Shown here: positions 26,044-35,855 of the stretch, piece by piece
How the letters are laid out: the number at the start of each line of letters is the position of its first letter
Numbering within the stretch: position 1 is the first letter of the stretch
NCBI RefSeq assembly: GCF_002090055.1
Contig: NZ_BBRH01000006.1
Coordinates: forward strand, 1-64,000
From: Demequina sp. NBRC 110051
Lineage (GTDB): Bacteria > Actinomycetota > Actinomycetes > Actinomycetales > Demequinaceae
Direction of reading: 5' to 3'
Length of the DNA: 64,000 nt
Notes under the pieces: model-generated
Database searches by the model: none
The model's input: only the letters and a program-made list of their open reading frames with translations
What the model was told of the DNA's origin: nothing
Position numbers and translations under genes: made by a program

Positions 26044-26438
26044 GCCGCGAGACCTCGGTGGTCCCGCGCAACGGGCGGGCGCGCGACGAGGGCGCCGCGA
26101 CGGTGCTCATGGTCGGCATCGTGGTCGCAATGGTCGTCGTCTTGGCGCTGGGACTGGCGGCCGCGAGCACGTGGATGGCGGCGTCGCGCGCCCGGACCGG
26201 CGCCGACATGGCCGCGCTCGCGGGAGCGCTCGCCGCGCGGGAGGCGGTCGCGGCCGGACGCGACGCGGCAGGCCCGGGATGCTCGGCGGCCAGTGAGGCC
26301 GCCCGACGCAACGGGGTGGACGTCACGCAGTGCCACGCCGATGGTGGCGTGGTCACCGTGTCCGTCGCGGCGGGCGACGGGGTGGCCCGCCAGACGGCCT
26401 CGGCGGCGGCGGGGCCCGCATTCGCCCGTGAGTCCTAG
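26040..26438 (+). CDS. Rv3654c-type TadE/F-like minor pilin
   Basis: 132 residues. After a polar leader comes DEGAATVLMVGIVVAMVVVLALGLAAASTWMAASRARTGADMAALAGALAAREAV, the pattern of the second TadE-like protein of actinobacterial Tad loci, then a two-cysteine domain (GPGCSAAS, VTQCHADG). GTG start overlapping the previous stop (GTGA). It ends only 4 bp from the convergent LAL regulator gene. Confidence 0.8.
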   Translation: MSRETSVVPRNGRARDEGAATVLMVGIVVAMVVVLALGLAAASTWMAASRARTGADMAALAGALAAREAVAAGRDAAGPGCSAASEAARRNGVDVTQCHADGGVVTVSVAAGDGVARQTASAAAGPAFARES

Positions 26439-26442
26439 GACC

Positions 26443-29016
26443 TCACCCGTGCTCCACCAAGCCGCGGCGCACGGCGGTGGCGACCGCGCGCGCCCGGGTG
26501 GGCTCGCCAAGCTTCTGCAGCACCGCAGACACGTGGTGCTCCACGGTCCTGCGCGACAGGACCAGCTGCTGGGCGATATCGGGCGTGGACAATCCATGGG
26601 CCAGCAACTGCAGGACCTCCCCCTCGCGCGGCGTCAGACCGCCCGCGGAACCGCCCGTCGTCGGGCTCGCCCATCCGCGTTGCTCGCGCTCGCGCATCAC
26701 CGCGGCCGCGGCGGCGCTCGCGCCAACGCCACGTGCGGCCGCGGTCGCTCGCTGCGCGACCGCTGCGTCCCCACCGGCCGCCGCACCGTAGGCCGCCCAC
26801 ACTGGGTCGCCGACGTCTAGCCACACCTGGACCGCGCTTGCGCCGTCGCCCGCGAGCATGTGTTCGAAGGTCGGTGCGAGCGAGTCGGGCGCTGCCTCGG
26901 GGGACTGCCCAGCGAGCTCACGCCACCACGCAAGTTCGCCCAGCAGCCACGGATCCGACGCATCCTGGACGAGGTCCCAGGCGAGGTCGGTCGCCGCAGG
27001 GATGTCCTCGACACGGCCCTCCAGCCACGCGTGTTCGGCGATGGCGCTCGCGACCGGTCCGATGCGCTGAATCTCACCGGTCTCCGCCGCGAGTCGCTGC
27101 GCGAGGGCGAGGGACGGCCGGGGATCGTCTCCGCGAAGCATGGTCGCCCTCGCCGCCGCGCAGGCCGCGGGGATCGTGGAGATGGGAGACACACCCTGAG
27201 GCCCCGTCACGTCGTGAGCGACGTCGAGAGCCTCGTCGAGACGACCCACCCTCACCAGGGCATCGGCCCGTAACGCCTTCATATAGCGGGTCCACGAGTC
27301 CAGGTCGTGGGCCTCGGTGTAGTCGATGCCGGCCTCGAGCTGAGCCAGGGCGTCGGGCAGCGCGCGATGCCTCAGCGCCGCGGAGCCTAGATTCGTATGC
27401 GCACGTGCAGCATGCTCCTCGAGACCCGCCATGAGCGCCCCGTCGAGGCTCTGGCGCAACCGAGCGACGCCCGCGGCATCGTAGGCCGCGACGGCCATGG
27501 CCGAACCCACATTGTTGAGCGCGTGAATCCGAATCTCGTCCGCGCCCAGTTCGCTTGCGAGGGCGATCGCCCGTTCGCCCCAACGCACCGCCTCTTCCGC
27601 GTCGTCCGCGAGCATCCTCAGCTGCGACATGTTGCTCCATGCCGCGGCGAGCGGCACCGATGGGCCCAGCGGCTCAAGGGTGTGGCACGCGTCCCCGGCA
27701 TAGTGCTCCGCGTCGGCCCCGCGTCCCAGAAACCATGACATTCGTGACAGCCATCGCTGGTCATCGCCCACGTCAAGCATCTCGCCGGCGATCGAGTGAA
27801 ACTCGAGCGCATGATGGCGGGCCGTCAACGCCTCGTGGAGCTGGTCGGTGAGGTAGCACTCGTGTGAGAGCTCGACGAAGAGCCCCGCACGGTCCTCGGC
27901 AGGTGGCCCCTGTCGCAGCGCGGCGCGCAGTTGTGTGGCGGCCTCGCGGTGGGCGCCGAGCGCGGCCAGCTGCCGGCCCGCGAGGGTCGCATGCTGCGCG
28001 GCGAGGGTCGCCTCCCCACACTGAGCGGCGTGGTGGGCGATGCGTCGGTGGTCCTCAGGGGTGCGGCGGCGAATCTCCGCCAGCGCCGCACGATGGAGGC
28101 GGCGCGCTTGGGGCGCCGCGATGCCGGCCTCGACGGCTTCCCTCGCCAACTCGTGGCGGTAGCCCACGCCCGCGCGTCCCGCGACCAGCACCCCTCGCTC
28201 GACGCACACGTCGATGGCGTCGAGCTCGCACCCCGCGACGGCCGCCACCAGGTCGGCGGGGGCCGTGTCTCCGAGGACCGAGGCCGCCTCGGCGGCGAGC
28301 CGCGCCTCGGGTGTGAGCAGTGCAAGGCGGGCACGCACGGCATCGGCCACGCCGATAGGCAGGCTCGCGTCACTCGTCGCGAGCACCTCGGTCACGTAGA
28401 AGGCGTTGCCGGAGGTGCGCGCGTGGAGCGCCGCGGCATCGGCGTCCGAACCCGCCTGCGCGGCGAGTGCGGCGACCCCTTCCACCGTGAGTGCGGGCAC
28501 GTCCAGCCGGGTGGCATGGGGCCACCGAGCGGCCTCGTCGAGGAGGCGCGTGAGCGGGTGGCGTGAGGTGACGTCATCGGGCCGGAAGGTGGCGATCACC
28601 ATCAGGGGTGTCGCTTCGATCCGGCGGCCCAGGAATTGAAGGGAATCCAGCGTCGCGTCGTCTGCCCAGTGCATGTCTTCGAGGACCAGCACGGTGGGCT
28701 CGCCGGTGAGCTCGGCGCGCAGTCGTGTGTGAAGCGCATGGCGGGTGAGCGTGCCTGCCTGCACGGCGGCCACGGCGTCGCCAATCTCGGGCACGGCCTC
28801 CTGGACAGCGGCGAGCGCGTCCGCCGTCGTGACGTTGTCCGCGCCTCCCTCGCGCACCCGGCACCCCTCGTCCAGGCGCGTGAGGAACTCGCGTACCAGC
28901 GTGGTCTTTCCCTGACCCGCTTCTGACGCCACGAGGACGAACGCGCCCGCACCCCCCGCTGTCGCCTCCCACAGGGAGACGAGGCGTGTCAGGTGATCCT
29001 CGCGCTCGACGATCAT
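26443..29016 (-). CDS. LAL-type LuxR transcriptional regulator with AAA ATPase
   Basis: 857 residues. N-terminal ATPase: Walker A ASEAGQGKTTLV (about residue 31) and Walker B VLVLEDMHWAD. The middle 450 residues are TPR-like helical repeats (e.g. LRQSLDGALMAGLEEHAARAHTNLGSAALRH). The C-terminal LuxR helix-turn-helix is LTPREGEVLQLLAHGLSTPDIAQQLVLSRRTVEHHVSAVLQKLG. MalT-like regulators bind an inducer with the repeat region and act as transcription activators. TTTAAT lies 6 nt before the ATG. It follows the DUF4242 gene by 16 bp, so the two may be linked. Confidence 0.9.
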   Translation of the reverse strand: MIVEREDHLTRLVSLWEATAGGAGAFVLVASEAGQGKTTLVREFLTRLDEGCRVREGGADNVTTADALAAVQEAVPEIGDAVAAVQAGTLTRHALHTRLRAELTGEPTVLVLEDMHWADDATLDSLQFLGRRIEATPLMVIATFRPDDVTSRHPLTRLLDEAARWPHATRLDVPALTVEGVAALAAQAGSDADAAALHARTSGNAFYVTEVLATSDASLPIGVADAVRARLALLTPEARLAAEAASVLGDTAPADLVAAVAGCELDAIDVCVERGVLVAGRAGVGYRHELAREAVEAGIAAPQARRLHRAALAEIRRRTPEDHRRIAHHAAQCGEATLAAQHATLAGRQLAALGAHREAATQLRAALRQGPPAEDRAGLFVELSHECYLTDQLHEALTARHHALEFHSIAGEMLDVGDDQRWLSRMSWFLGRGADAEHYAGDACHTLEPLGPSVPLAAAWSNMSQLRMLADDAEEAVRWGERAIALASELGADEIRIHALNNVGSAMAVAAYDAAGVARLRQSLDGALMAGLEEHAARAHTNLGSAALRHRALPDALAQLEAGIDYTEAHDLDSWTRYMKALRADALVRVGRLDEALDVAHDVTGPQGVSPISTIPAACAAARATMLRGDDPRPSLALAQRLAAETGEIQRIGPVASAIAEHAWLEGRVEDIPAATDLAWDLVQDASDPWLLGELAWWRELAGQSPEAAPDSLAPTFEHMLAGDGASAVQVWLDVGDPVWAAYGAAAGGDAAVAQRATAAARGVGASAAAAAVMREREQRGWASPTTGGSAGGLTPREGEVLQLLAHGLSTPDIAQQLVLSRRTVEHHVSAVLQKLGEPTRARAVATAVRRGLVEHG

Positions 29017-29032
29017 CTGACCATTAAAGCGG

Positions 29033-29284
29033 TCAGACGCCCTCGGTGACGGGGTGAATCTCGTCCGCTACCAGGCCGTGGGCCTCACGGTGCACGGTGT
29101 TGGCCGCCTCAGCATCGGGCGCGTCGACCAGGCAGAAGATCTTGCCTGCCGGCTCGTCGACCCAGTACCGCAGGTAGTGGACGTCGTGGTCCGCCTGCTT
29201 CTCGAGGTCGGCGGCGTGCGCCTGTGCCACGTCCGCCATGCTCACCGATCCGTCCAGGTGGTGCACATCCATGAAGAGAGCCAT
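29033..29284 (-). CDS. DUF4242 protein (SCO4226-type)
   Basis: 83 residues: MALFMDVHHLDGSVSMADVAQAHAADLEKQADHDVHYLRYWVDEPAGKIFCLVDAPDAEAANTVHREAHGLVADEIHPV, cut here into the family's usual blocks. The ferredoxin-like DUF4242 fold with histidines after strand 1 and in VHREAHGL matches SCO4226, reported as a nickel-binding protein in Streptomyces. Cytosolic. It sits directly upstream of the LAL regulator. Physiological role unknown. Confidence 0.85.
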   Translation of the reverse strand: MALFMDVHHLDGSVSMADVAQAHAADLEKQADHDVHYLRYWVDEPAGKIFCLVDAPDAEAANTVHREAHGLVADEIHPVTEGV

Positions 29285-29412
29285 GTTCTTGCCTTTCGAG
29301 TGGCGCGTGGCCCGGGTGACCGCGCTCCACCAGTCCAGCGCGAACGCCACAGGCGCACATCGGTGAGTTCACCTATTTTCGGCCGATGCCGTACTCACCT
29401 TGGCGTGCTGCG

Positions 29413-31239
29413 TCACCTCACGGTGATCGTCCCCAGCGACGTCCACCGTTGAAGGTCGACCCAGTCGCTGTTGACCACCGCTGTGTCCGGCGCGGGTTCC
29501 GCGACGTCGGCGGAACTTGACGACGTGCCGCCGCCCTCCAGGGTTCCGGTCTCGGGCACCAGAGGCTCCACCTGCGGGGTCAGCAGCGCCGAGTCGTCCA
29601 CGGCGCCGCCCTCGTAGTACTGGGCGTCGTAGCTTGAGACATTGACGCTGGTCGCCGTCAGCAGCGTGTACGTGCCGGCCTCCACGCCGCCACCGTTGCC
29701 GTCGCAGCGGTTCACGTCGCGCCACAGGTAGGTGCCGGAGGCCGAGGTGCTGGGAGTCAACGCTCCCGTCTCCGGTGCCGGGGCGATGAGCATCTCGGCG
29801 CCGTCGGGGGCGACGGCATCGGCCGCCATTCCCGCCTCCTCGCGCATGATGACCATGTCGCCGTTGCGGTCGATCGACTGCGGGTAGCCCTCGGCGACGA
29901 TGCGTCCATCGCGGGCGAGATAGAGCTGCGGCTGCAGGCCCCAGAAGTTGGCGATCGCGTAGTCGGACACGTTCGTCACGCTCGCGGAGATCTCCGGGTT
30001 GCCGTCGACCACGAACCCATAACTCACGGATAGCGACGCGGGCGCGGTCACGTCCACGTCGAGCAGTTCCATGGTCGAGGACCGCTCGGGGAAGGTGGCG
30101 CCGTCGCCCCCGCCCCAGGAGCACCCGAAGAAGCGGTAGACGCCGGACGTGCCGTCGTTGAGGATCCACCGGTAGCTGCCGGCGGCCATGTCCCACGAGT
30201 CGTCGGTGGCCGCGGACTGAAACATCTGCCGGGCGACGTCGGGCGTCAAGGCCTGCGATCCCAGCCGGTCGGTGGGCTCGGTGGGCAGCGGGTCAGGCTT
30301 GGGCTCCACGGGCGTGCCGGGGTCGACCGGGTCGGGCGCGATGGTCTCGGTCGGCTCGGGCAGGGGCTCGGGCTCTGCCGTGCCGAGGTAGGCGCCGAAC
30401 GGATCGTCCACCTTCTCACCCGCGATCGTGAGCGAGACGGGCCCGGCGGCCACGCGGAACAGTTCGGGCATCGTGGAGTCGCTCGGGAGCTCCGTGGCAG
30501 CGTCAGCCGGGTACGCGAGCGTCTGCGCCAGGTGCACCTCGTAGTCACCGGCGGGCAGCGCCGCGCCGTCCCAGCAGTTGACCGCCGCGATGCTCTGCCA
30601 GGACTGCAGCGAGGAAAAGTCCGTCGCGGGGTCGAGCCGCTCGTAGACCTCGCCCGCGGGCAGCGACGGCTCGTCGGCCGGGCCGTAGACCAGGGGATCG
30701 GGTTCGAGGTAGGAGCCGACGATGACGCCGTCCCACGTCACCACGTAGTCGCCGCCACTGATCATGTCCACGGGGCGCGACGCGGTGAGGTTGCGCTCGA
30801 TCTCATAGCCACCATCGGTCGCCACGGCCTCGCTCACCTCGAACGTCACACCCGAGGTGTCGCCGTACGCCCACGCGGGATCGTCCGCGGAGAAGTCGGA
30901 CCCGCAGAGCCACGGCGAGGCCAGCATCGAATCACCCGCGGCGCCGTCGGCTTCGCCGGACGCCATGCCTTCGGGCGCGCCGCCTCCCGCAGCCGGCGCC
31001 GACTCCTCGGTCGCCATGTCGCCCGCGGCAAACCGATCCTCGTCGCCCGCAGAAGCAAACGAAGGCCCGATGATCCCCACGCCCAGGATCGCCACCGCAC
31101 CCACGGCGACCGCGCCGTTGGAACCCGTACGCAGGGCGCGCCGGCGCGCCACCTTGCGTGACGCATCGGCCGTCGAGACGGTCACGCCATCCACGGGTGC
31201 GCCATCCGCGGCACCCCTCAAAGCATCCGAAAGCTTCAT
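29413..31239 (-). CDS. Large membrane protein paired with ECF sigma factor (anti-sigma-like)
   Basis: 608 residues. A cytosolic N-terminus of about 40 residues (MKLSDALRGAADGAPVDG...ARRRALRTGSN), one membrane helix (GAVAVGAVAILGVGIIG), then two extracytoplasmic halves joined by a Pro/Glu-rich linker around residues 285-320. Cysteines occur in WLCGSDF, AVNCWDG, FFGCSWGG and VNRCDGN, and LPAGDYEVHL / EAGTYTLL are repeat-like strands. The start overlaps the sigma gene stop (ATGA), so it is most likely the membrane partner of that sigma factor. No zinc HxxxCxxC anti-sigma motif is present in the N-terminus. Confidence 0.7.
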   Translation of the reverse strand: MKLSDALRGAADGAPVDGVTVSTADASRKVARRRALRTGSNGAVAVGAVAILGVGIIGPSFASAGDEDRFAAGDMATEESAPAAGGGAPEGMASGEADGAAGDSMLASPWLCGSDFSADDPAWAYGDTSGVTFEVSEAVATDGGYEIERNLTASRPVDMISGGDYVVTWDGVIVGSYLEPDPLVYGPADEPSLPAGEVYERLDPATDFSSLQSWQSIAAVNCWDGAALPAGDYEVHLAQTLAYPADAATELPSDSTMPELFRVAAGPVSLTIAGEKVDDPFGAYLGTAEPEPLPEPTETIAPDPVDPGTPVEPKPDPLPTEPTDRLGSQALTPDVARQMFQSAATDDSWDMAAGSYRWILNDGTSGVYRFFGCSWGGGDGATFPERSSTMELLDVDVTAPASLSVSYGFVVDGNPEISASVTNVSDYAIANFWGLQPQLYLARDGRIVAEGYPQSIDRNGDMVIMREEAGMAADAVAPDGAEMLIAPAPETGALTPSTSASGTYLWRDVNRCDGNGGGVEAGTYTLLTATSVNVSSYDAQYYEGGAVDDSALLTPQVEPLVPETGTLEGGGTSSSSADVAEPAPDTAVVNSDWVDLQRWTSLGTITVR

Positions 31240-31775
31240 CGCGCGTTCCTTCCCTCGGCGGGCGCGCCATCCGCGACCGCCGCGTCCTCGAGTGGCCCGA
31301 GGGCCAGCTCCAGCTGCCCCAGCCCATCGCTGAGGTAGCGCTTCACCGTGCCGCCGGCCAGCCCAAGCTGGCGCGCAATCTGCGGCACGGTGAGGTCGTC
31401 AAAGAACCGCAGCACCACGCAGGCCCGCACGCGCGGCGGCAAGGTGGCCAGCGCAGCGGCCACGTCGGATCCCGCCTCGACCTGACCAAAGCGATCCGGC
31501 ACCACCGCATCGGCCTTGAACAGGTGCTGCACCCGCTGCCACCGCTGCTGACGGCGGTAGCCGTCGACATACGTGGAGGTAATCGCGCGGCGCACGTACG
31601 CCTCGGCCTTCAACGAGGTGAGGCCCGGCCGCTCCCGCGAGAACGTCCTGACCAGCGCGTCCTGGACCAGGTCCTGTGCCTGCACCGGGTCGCCGCACAC
31701 CAGGTAGGCGTACGACAGCAGCGCGCGTTCACGGTCGCGCACCAGCTGCTCCATCGTGTCCCGCCACTGGGCCAT
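31236..31775 (-). CDS. SigE-family ECF RNA polymerase sigma factor
   Basis: 179 residues. Region 2: LLSYAYLVCGDPVQAQDLVQDALVRTFSRERPGLTSLKAEAYVRRAITSTYVDGYRR; region 4: LPPRVRACVVLRFFDDLTVPQIARQLGLAGGTVKRYLSDGLGQL. This is the actinobacterial SigE-family (SACE/ECF41-unlike) layout without extra domains. GGAGG precedes the ATG. Coupled by ATGA overlap to the large membrane protein gene, which is expected to hold it at the membrane until a signal arrives (inference). Confidence 0.9.
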   Translation of the reverse strand: MAQWRDTMEQLVRDRERALLSYAYLVCGDPVQAQDLVQDALVRTFSRERPGLTSLKAEAYVRRAITSTYVDGYRRQQRWQRVQHLFKADAVVPDRFGQVEAGSDVAAALATLPPRVRACVVLRFFDDLTVPQIARQLGLAGGTVKRYLSDGLGQLELALGPLEDAAVADGAPAEGRNAR

Positions 31776-31976
31776 GACGTCCTCCGCTCACAGGCTGTCG
31801 GTTCACAGTGTCGACGGACAGGTCCGCCAAAACGTTGGGGCGGACGATGCGATGGCTGGCCTGTCACCCCGGCTCGCCGGGTTCCCGACGTGGGTTGCAG
31901 GCTTCCCCTAGAGTGGCAAGCAGCCCGGTGGGTCCACAGCGTGGTGGACCCCGTGAGCGTTCGTCAAGGAGGACGT

Positions 31977-34280
31977 ATGCGCACTGTGACAGGCACCGAG
32001 GTCGAGGTCGGCTCCTCGAACCTGGTCATCGTCGGCGTGATCGCCGCCATCGCGGTGGTCTCCCTCATCTTCAGTTACGTGCTGCGCCAACAGGTGCTGC
32101 GTGAACGCGACGGCACCGAGCGCATGCGTGACATCGCCGGGGCTGTCCAGGAGGGGGCGTCGGCGTATCTCACGCGCCAGATGCGCACGCTCGTGCTGTT
32201 CGCCGCCATCGTGTTCTGCCTGCTGTTCCTGCTGCCCGGCGACGCTGGGGTGCGAGTGGGGCGCTCGCTGTTCTTCCTGTTGGGCGCGGGGTTCTCCGCC
32301 GCGATCGGATACATGGGCATGTGGCTCGCGGTGCGCGCGAACGTGCGTGTGGCGGCGGCCTCGACCGGGCCGGATGGACGCTCGGCGGGGGCGCGCATCG
32401 CGTTCCGTACCGGCGGGGCCGTGGGCATGTCCGTGGTGGGGCTCGGCCTGGTAGGCGCCGCCGCAGTGGTGCTCATCTTCCGCGGCGACGCGGCGGCGGT
32501 GCTCGAGGGATTCGGCTTCGGGGCGGCGCTGCTCGCGATGTTCATGCGCGTGGGCGGCGGCATCTTCACCAAGGCGGCCGACGTGGGCGCCGACCTGGTG
32601 GGCAAGGTCGAGCAGCACATCCCCGAGGACGACCCCCGCAACGCGGCGACCATCGCCGACAACGTGGGCGACAACGTGGGCGACTGCGCCGGCATGGCCG
32701 CGGACCTGTTCGAGTCCTACGCCGTCACGCTGGTGGCGGCGCTCATCCTGGGCAAGGCGGCGATGGGGGAGCAGGGGCTCGTGTTCCCCTTGATCGTCAC
32801 CGCGGTGGGTGCCGTGGTCGCGGCGATCGGCGTGTTCATCACGAAGGTGCGCCAGGGCGAGTCCGGGCTGGCCGCGATCAACCGCGGCTTCTACACAGCC
32901 GCCGCGATCGGCGCGGCGCTGTCCGCGATCGCGGCGTACCTGTACCTGCCGGCCTCTTTCGCGGAGTTCACCGGAGCCTCGATCGAGTCCGAGTCCGGTG
33001 ACCCGCGACTGATCGCGACCGTCGCGGTATTCGTCGGCATCGGGCTGGCGGGCCTGATCTTGTGGATCACCGGCTTCTTCACGGACGTGGGTGCCAAGCC
33101 CACGCGCCGCGTGGCCGCGACGTCGCGCACGGGTGCCGCAACGGTGGTGCTCTCCGGCATCGGTGTGGGCCTCGAGTCCGCCGTCTATACAGCGACCGTC
33201 ATCGCTGGCGCCATCGTGATCCTGTTCTTCGTCGCGGGCGGCTCGGTCGCGCTGGCGCTGTTCCTGGTCGCGCTCGCGGGCTGCGGACTGCTCACCACCG
33301 TGGGTGTCATCGTCGCCATGGACACCTTCGGACCCGTGAGCGACAACGCCCAGGGCATCGCCGAGATGTCCGGCGACGTCGACGAGGAGGCCGCGCAGAT
33401 CCTGACGGATTTGGACGCCGTGGGCAACACCACCAAGGCGGTCACCAAGGGCATCGCGATCGCGACGGCCGTGCTCGCCGCGACCGCGCTCTTCGGTTCC
33501 TACAGCGAGGCCGTCACCCACGCGCTCGAGGACGCGGCCGCGACGGCTGCAGACTTCTCCTACGCGATCATCCACCCGCTGACCCTGGTGGGCGTGATCA
33601 TCGGCGGCGCGACGGTGTTCCTGTTCTCGGGTCTCGCCATCGATGCGGTCACGCGGGCTGCCGGCGCGATCGTGCTCGAGGTGCGCCGTCAGTTCCGCGA
33701 GATGCCCGGCATCATGACCGGCCAGACCCGCCCCGAGTACGGCCGTGTGGTCGACATCTGCACGCGCGACTCGCTGCGCGAGCTCGCGACGCCGGGGTTG
33801 CTCGCGGCGATGGCGCCCATCTTCGTGGGCTTCGCGTTGGGCCCGGGCGCGCTCGCGGGCTTCCTGGGAGGCGCGATCGGCACGGGCGTGCTGATGGCGG
33901 TGTTCCTCGCCAACTCCGGCGGCAGCTGGGACAACGCGAAGAAGATCGTGGAGGACGGCCACCACGGCGGCAAGAACTCGCCGGCGCACGAGGCCACGGT
34001 GATCGGCGACACCATCGGTGACCCGTTCAAGGACACCGCGGGCCCGGCCATTAACCCTCTGATCAAGGTGATGAACCTGGTGGCGCTGCTCATCGCGCCC
34101 GCCGTCGTGGCGCTGATGTACGGCGACGCGGCCGGGTGGCTGCGCTGGGTGATCGCGGGTGTGGCCGCGGCCATTGCGGTGACGGCGGTCGCACGCGCCT
34201 CGATCCGCTCGCACGCGGGCGGCATCGAGGAGGAGGCGTCCGAGCCCGAGGTGGCGCGAGAGGAGTCGCCCACGCCGTGA
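31977..34280 (+). CDS. hppA: K+-independent membrane proton-translocating pyrophosphatase
   Basis: 767 residues, about 16 membrane helices. It couples hydrolysis of PPi to H+ (or Na+) export. The catalytic loop GGIFTKAADVGADLVGKVE and the repeated DNVGDNVGDCAGMAADLFESY-type segment (written here in two parts: DNVGDNVGDC and AGMAADLFESY) are diagnostic. GNTTKAVTKG carries Lys where K+-dependent enzymes have Ala, marking the K+-independent class. AAGGAGG precedes the ATG at 31977. Together with ppk1 and acs it fits active phosphate/PPi energy metabolism. Confidence 0.95.
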   Translation: MRTVTGTEVEVGSSNLVIVGVIAAIAVVSLIFSYVLRQQVLRERDGTERMRDIAGAVQEGASAYLTRQMRTLVLFAAIVFCLLFLLPGDAGVRVGRSLFFLLGAGFSAAIGYMGMWLAVRANVRVAAASTGPDGRSAGARIAFRTGGAVGMSVVGLGLVGAAAVVLIFRGDAAAVLEGFGFGAALLAMFMRVGGGIFTKAADVGADLVGKVEQHIPEDDPRNAATIADNVGDNVGDCAGMAADLFESYAVTLVAALILGKAAMGEQGLVFPLIVTAVGAVVAAIGVFITKVRQGESGLAAINRGFYTAAAIGAALSAIAAYLYLPASFAEFTGASIESESGDPRLIATVAVFVGIGLAGLILWITGFFTDVGAKPTRRVAATSRTGAATVVLSGIGVGLESAVYTATVIAGAIVILFFVAGGSVALALFLVALAGCGLLTTVGVIVAMDTFGPVSDNAQGIAEMSGDVDEEAAQILTDLDAVGNTTKAVTKGIAIATAVLAATALFGSYSEAVTHALEDAAATAADFSYAIIHPLTLVGVIIGGATVFLFSGLAIDAVTRAAGAIVLEVRRQFREMPGIMTGQTRPEYGRVVDICTRDSLRELATPGLLAAMAPIFVGFALGPGALAGFLGGAIGTGVLMAVFLANSGGSWDNAKKIVEDGHHGGKNSPAHEATVIGDTIGDPFKDTAGPAINPLIKVMNLVALLIAPAVVALMYGDAAGWLRWVIAGVAAAIAVTAVARASIRSHAGGIEEEASEPEVAREESPTP

Positions 34281-34316
34281 CACGTCGCCGACATCTGGGC
34301 CTGGCATGATCCGTCC

Positions 34317-35855
34317 ATGAGGGCAAACAAGGTTCGCCTGGCCGGCGGGATCGTCGGGGCGCTCGTGGTGGTCGAGGCCACCTCGGGTGTGATCCAGGGC
34401 TTCTACACGCCGCTGTTCAGCGACATCGCGGACAAGCTCGCGATTCACGACGCGGACATCAACTGGCTCGAGGCCACGCAGCTGCTGCTGAGCGCGATCG
34501 TGGTGCCCGTGCTCGCGCGCCTGGGCGACATGATCGGCCACCGCAAGGTGCTCATCGGATCGCTCATCGTGACGATGCTCGCGTCCTACGCCATCGCGTT
34601 CTCCGCGTCCTTCGCGGTGTTCCTGGTGGCGTGGGCCATCCAGGGCTTCTACGTGGTGTGGCTGCCCATGAACGTGTCGATCATCCACTCGCGCGCCCGC
34701 GACCTCCCCGACGGGGCGGCGCTGACCCGGCGCGGTGCCGGCGTCATCGTGGTCGCGCTGCAGGCGGGCGCCATCGCGGGCGCGCTGCTGGGCGGCCAAC
34801 TCGGCGTCATGCTGCCGCTGTGGGCGACGCTCCTGGTACCCGCGGTGTTGGTGACGATCGCGCTGGTGGTCGTGATCGTGAAGGTGCCCGACCCCGGCGT
34901 GCGCGCCGGCGGCAGCATCGACACGCGCGGCACCACCGTCCTGACGCTCGCGCTGCTGGCGATCACCGGCGGCCTGTCGCTGGTGCGCTTCAACGGCATC
35001 AACGCGTGGGTCGTCGTGATGGTGGCCATCGGGCTCGCGCTGCTGTGGGTGTTCGTCAAGGTCGAGGAGCGCTCCGACGACCCGCTCGTCGACATGGCGA
35101 TGCTGCGCCTCCCCACCGTCTGGCCGGTCATCCTGACCTCGGCCCTGTTCGGCGTCTCGGTCCTGGGAGCGCAGGGCCCGCTGTCGACCTTTGCCCGCAC
35201 CGATCCTGGCGAGGTGGGTTACGGCCTAGGGCTCGACTCCGCCACCGCGTCCTATCTCATCGGCGCCTACGTGGTGTCGCTGCTGATCGGCGCCGCGATC
35301 TTCTCCAAGGCCTCGGCGGTGTGGTCGCCGCGGTTCGTACTCATCGGGGCCTCGGGTCTGGTGGCCGCCGGCTACCTCGCCCTCATCCCGCTGCACGACA
35401 ACTTTGTCCAGGTGCTCGCGTGCATGATGGTCGCGGGACTGGGATCGGGCGCGCTCGTCGCCGCGCTTCCCGCCGCCGCAGCGGCCGCTGCGCCGCCTCA
35501 CCAGACCGGCATCGCCACGGGGCTGACCAACACGACCAAGACCATCGGCGGCTCGTTCGCGTCGTCGGCCTTCGCGATCGCGCTCGCCTCGGGCGCCGTC
35601 GCGACGAGCTCGGGCGAGGAGTCCGGGGCCGGGTCCCTCTCGGGCTACGTGACGGTGTGGGCCATCTGTGGTGGCACGGCCATCGTCGCGCTGCTGGTGC
35701 TGTTCGCGGTGCCCAAGGTGGCGTTCCAGGCCAACGACGCCACGCGCGCTGCGGGCGACGGGCTGCCGGCGGCCGACGCCGTCCCCGACGGCGTGCGTAC
35801 GGCCGCCGAGCGCGACCCCAAGCGCGCCCCTACCGAAGGCGAGGAGACCCGATGA
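34317..35855 (+). CDS. MFS drug-export-type transporter (DHA2-like)
   Basis: 512 residues, about 14 membrane helices. Motif A is in ARLGDMIGHRKVLIG between helices 2 and 3, and motif C-like GVIVVALQAGAIAGALLGGQLG follows in helix 5. The C-terminal 40 residues are a polar cytosolic tail. CATGAT lies 6 nt before the ATG, another leaderless-type start. The stop overlaps the M20 peptidase start by 4 nt, an unusual partner that suggests export or uptake of a compound related to the peptidase substrate (inference). Confidence 0.88.
   Translation: MRANKVRLAGGIVGALVVVEATSGVIQGFYTPLFSDIADKLAIHDADINWLEATQLLLSAIVVPVLARLGDMIGHRKVLIGSLIVTMLASYAIAFSASFAVFLVAWAIQGFYVVWLPMNVSIIHSRARDLPDGAALTRRGAGVIVVALQAGAIAGALLGGQLGVMLPLWATLLVPAVLVTIALVVVIVKVPDPGVRAGGSIDTRGTTVLTLALLAITGGLSLVRFNGINAWVVVMVAIGLALLWVFVKVEERSDDPLVDMAMLRLPTVWPVILTSALFGVSVLGAQGPLSTFARTDPGEVGYGLGLDSATASYLIGAYVVSLLIGAAIFSKASAVWSPRFVLIGASGLVAAGYLALIPLHDNFVQVLACMMVAGLGSGALVAALPAAAAAAAPPHQTGIATGLTNTTKTIGGSFASSAFAIALASGAVATSSGEESGAGSLSGYVTVWAICGGTAIVALLVLFAVPKVAFQANDATRAAGDGLPAADAVPDGVRTAAERDPKRAPTEGEETR

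Noticed and set aside
31158-31976. N-terminal extension of hppA
   Set aside because: The frame is open upstream but antisense to the sigma gene; the ATG at 31977 has a strong AAGGAGG and a normal hppA N-terminus.
34631-35851. Long N-terminal extension of the M20 peptidase inside the MFS gene
   Set aside because: Shadow frame of the transporter; ATG at 35852 overlaps the transporter stop and begins the M20 fold.
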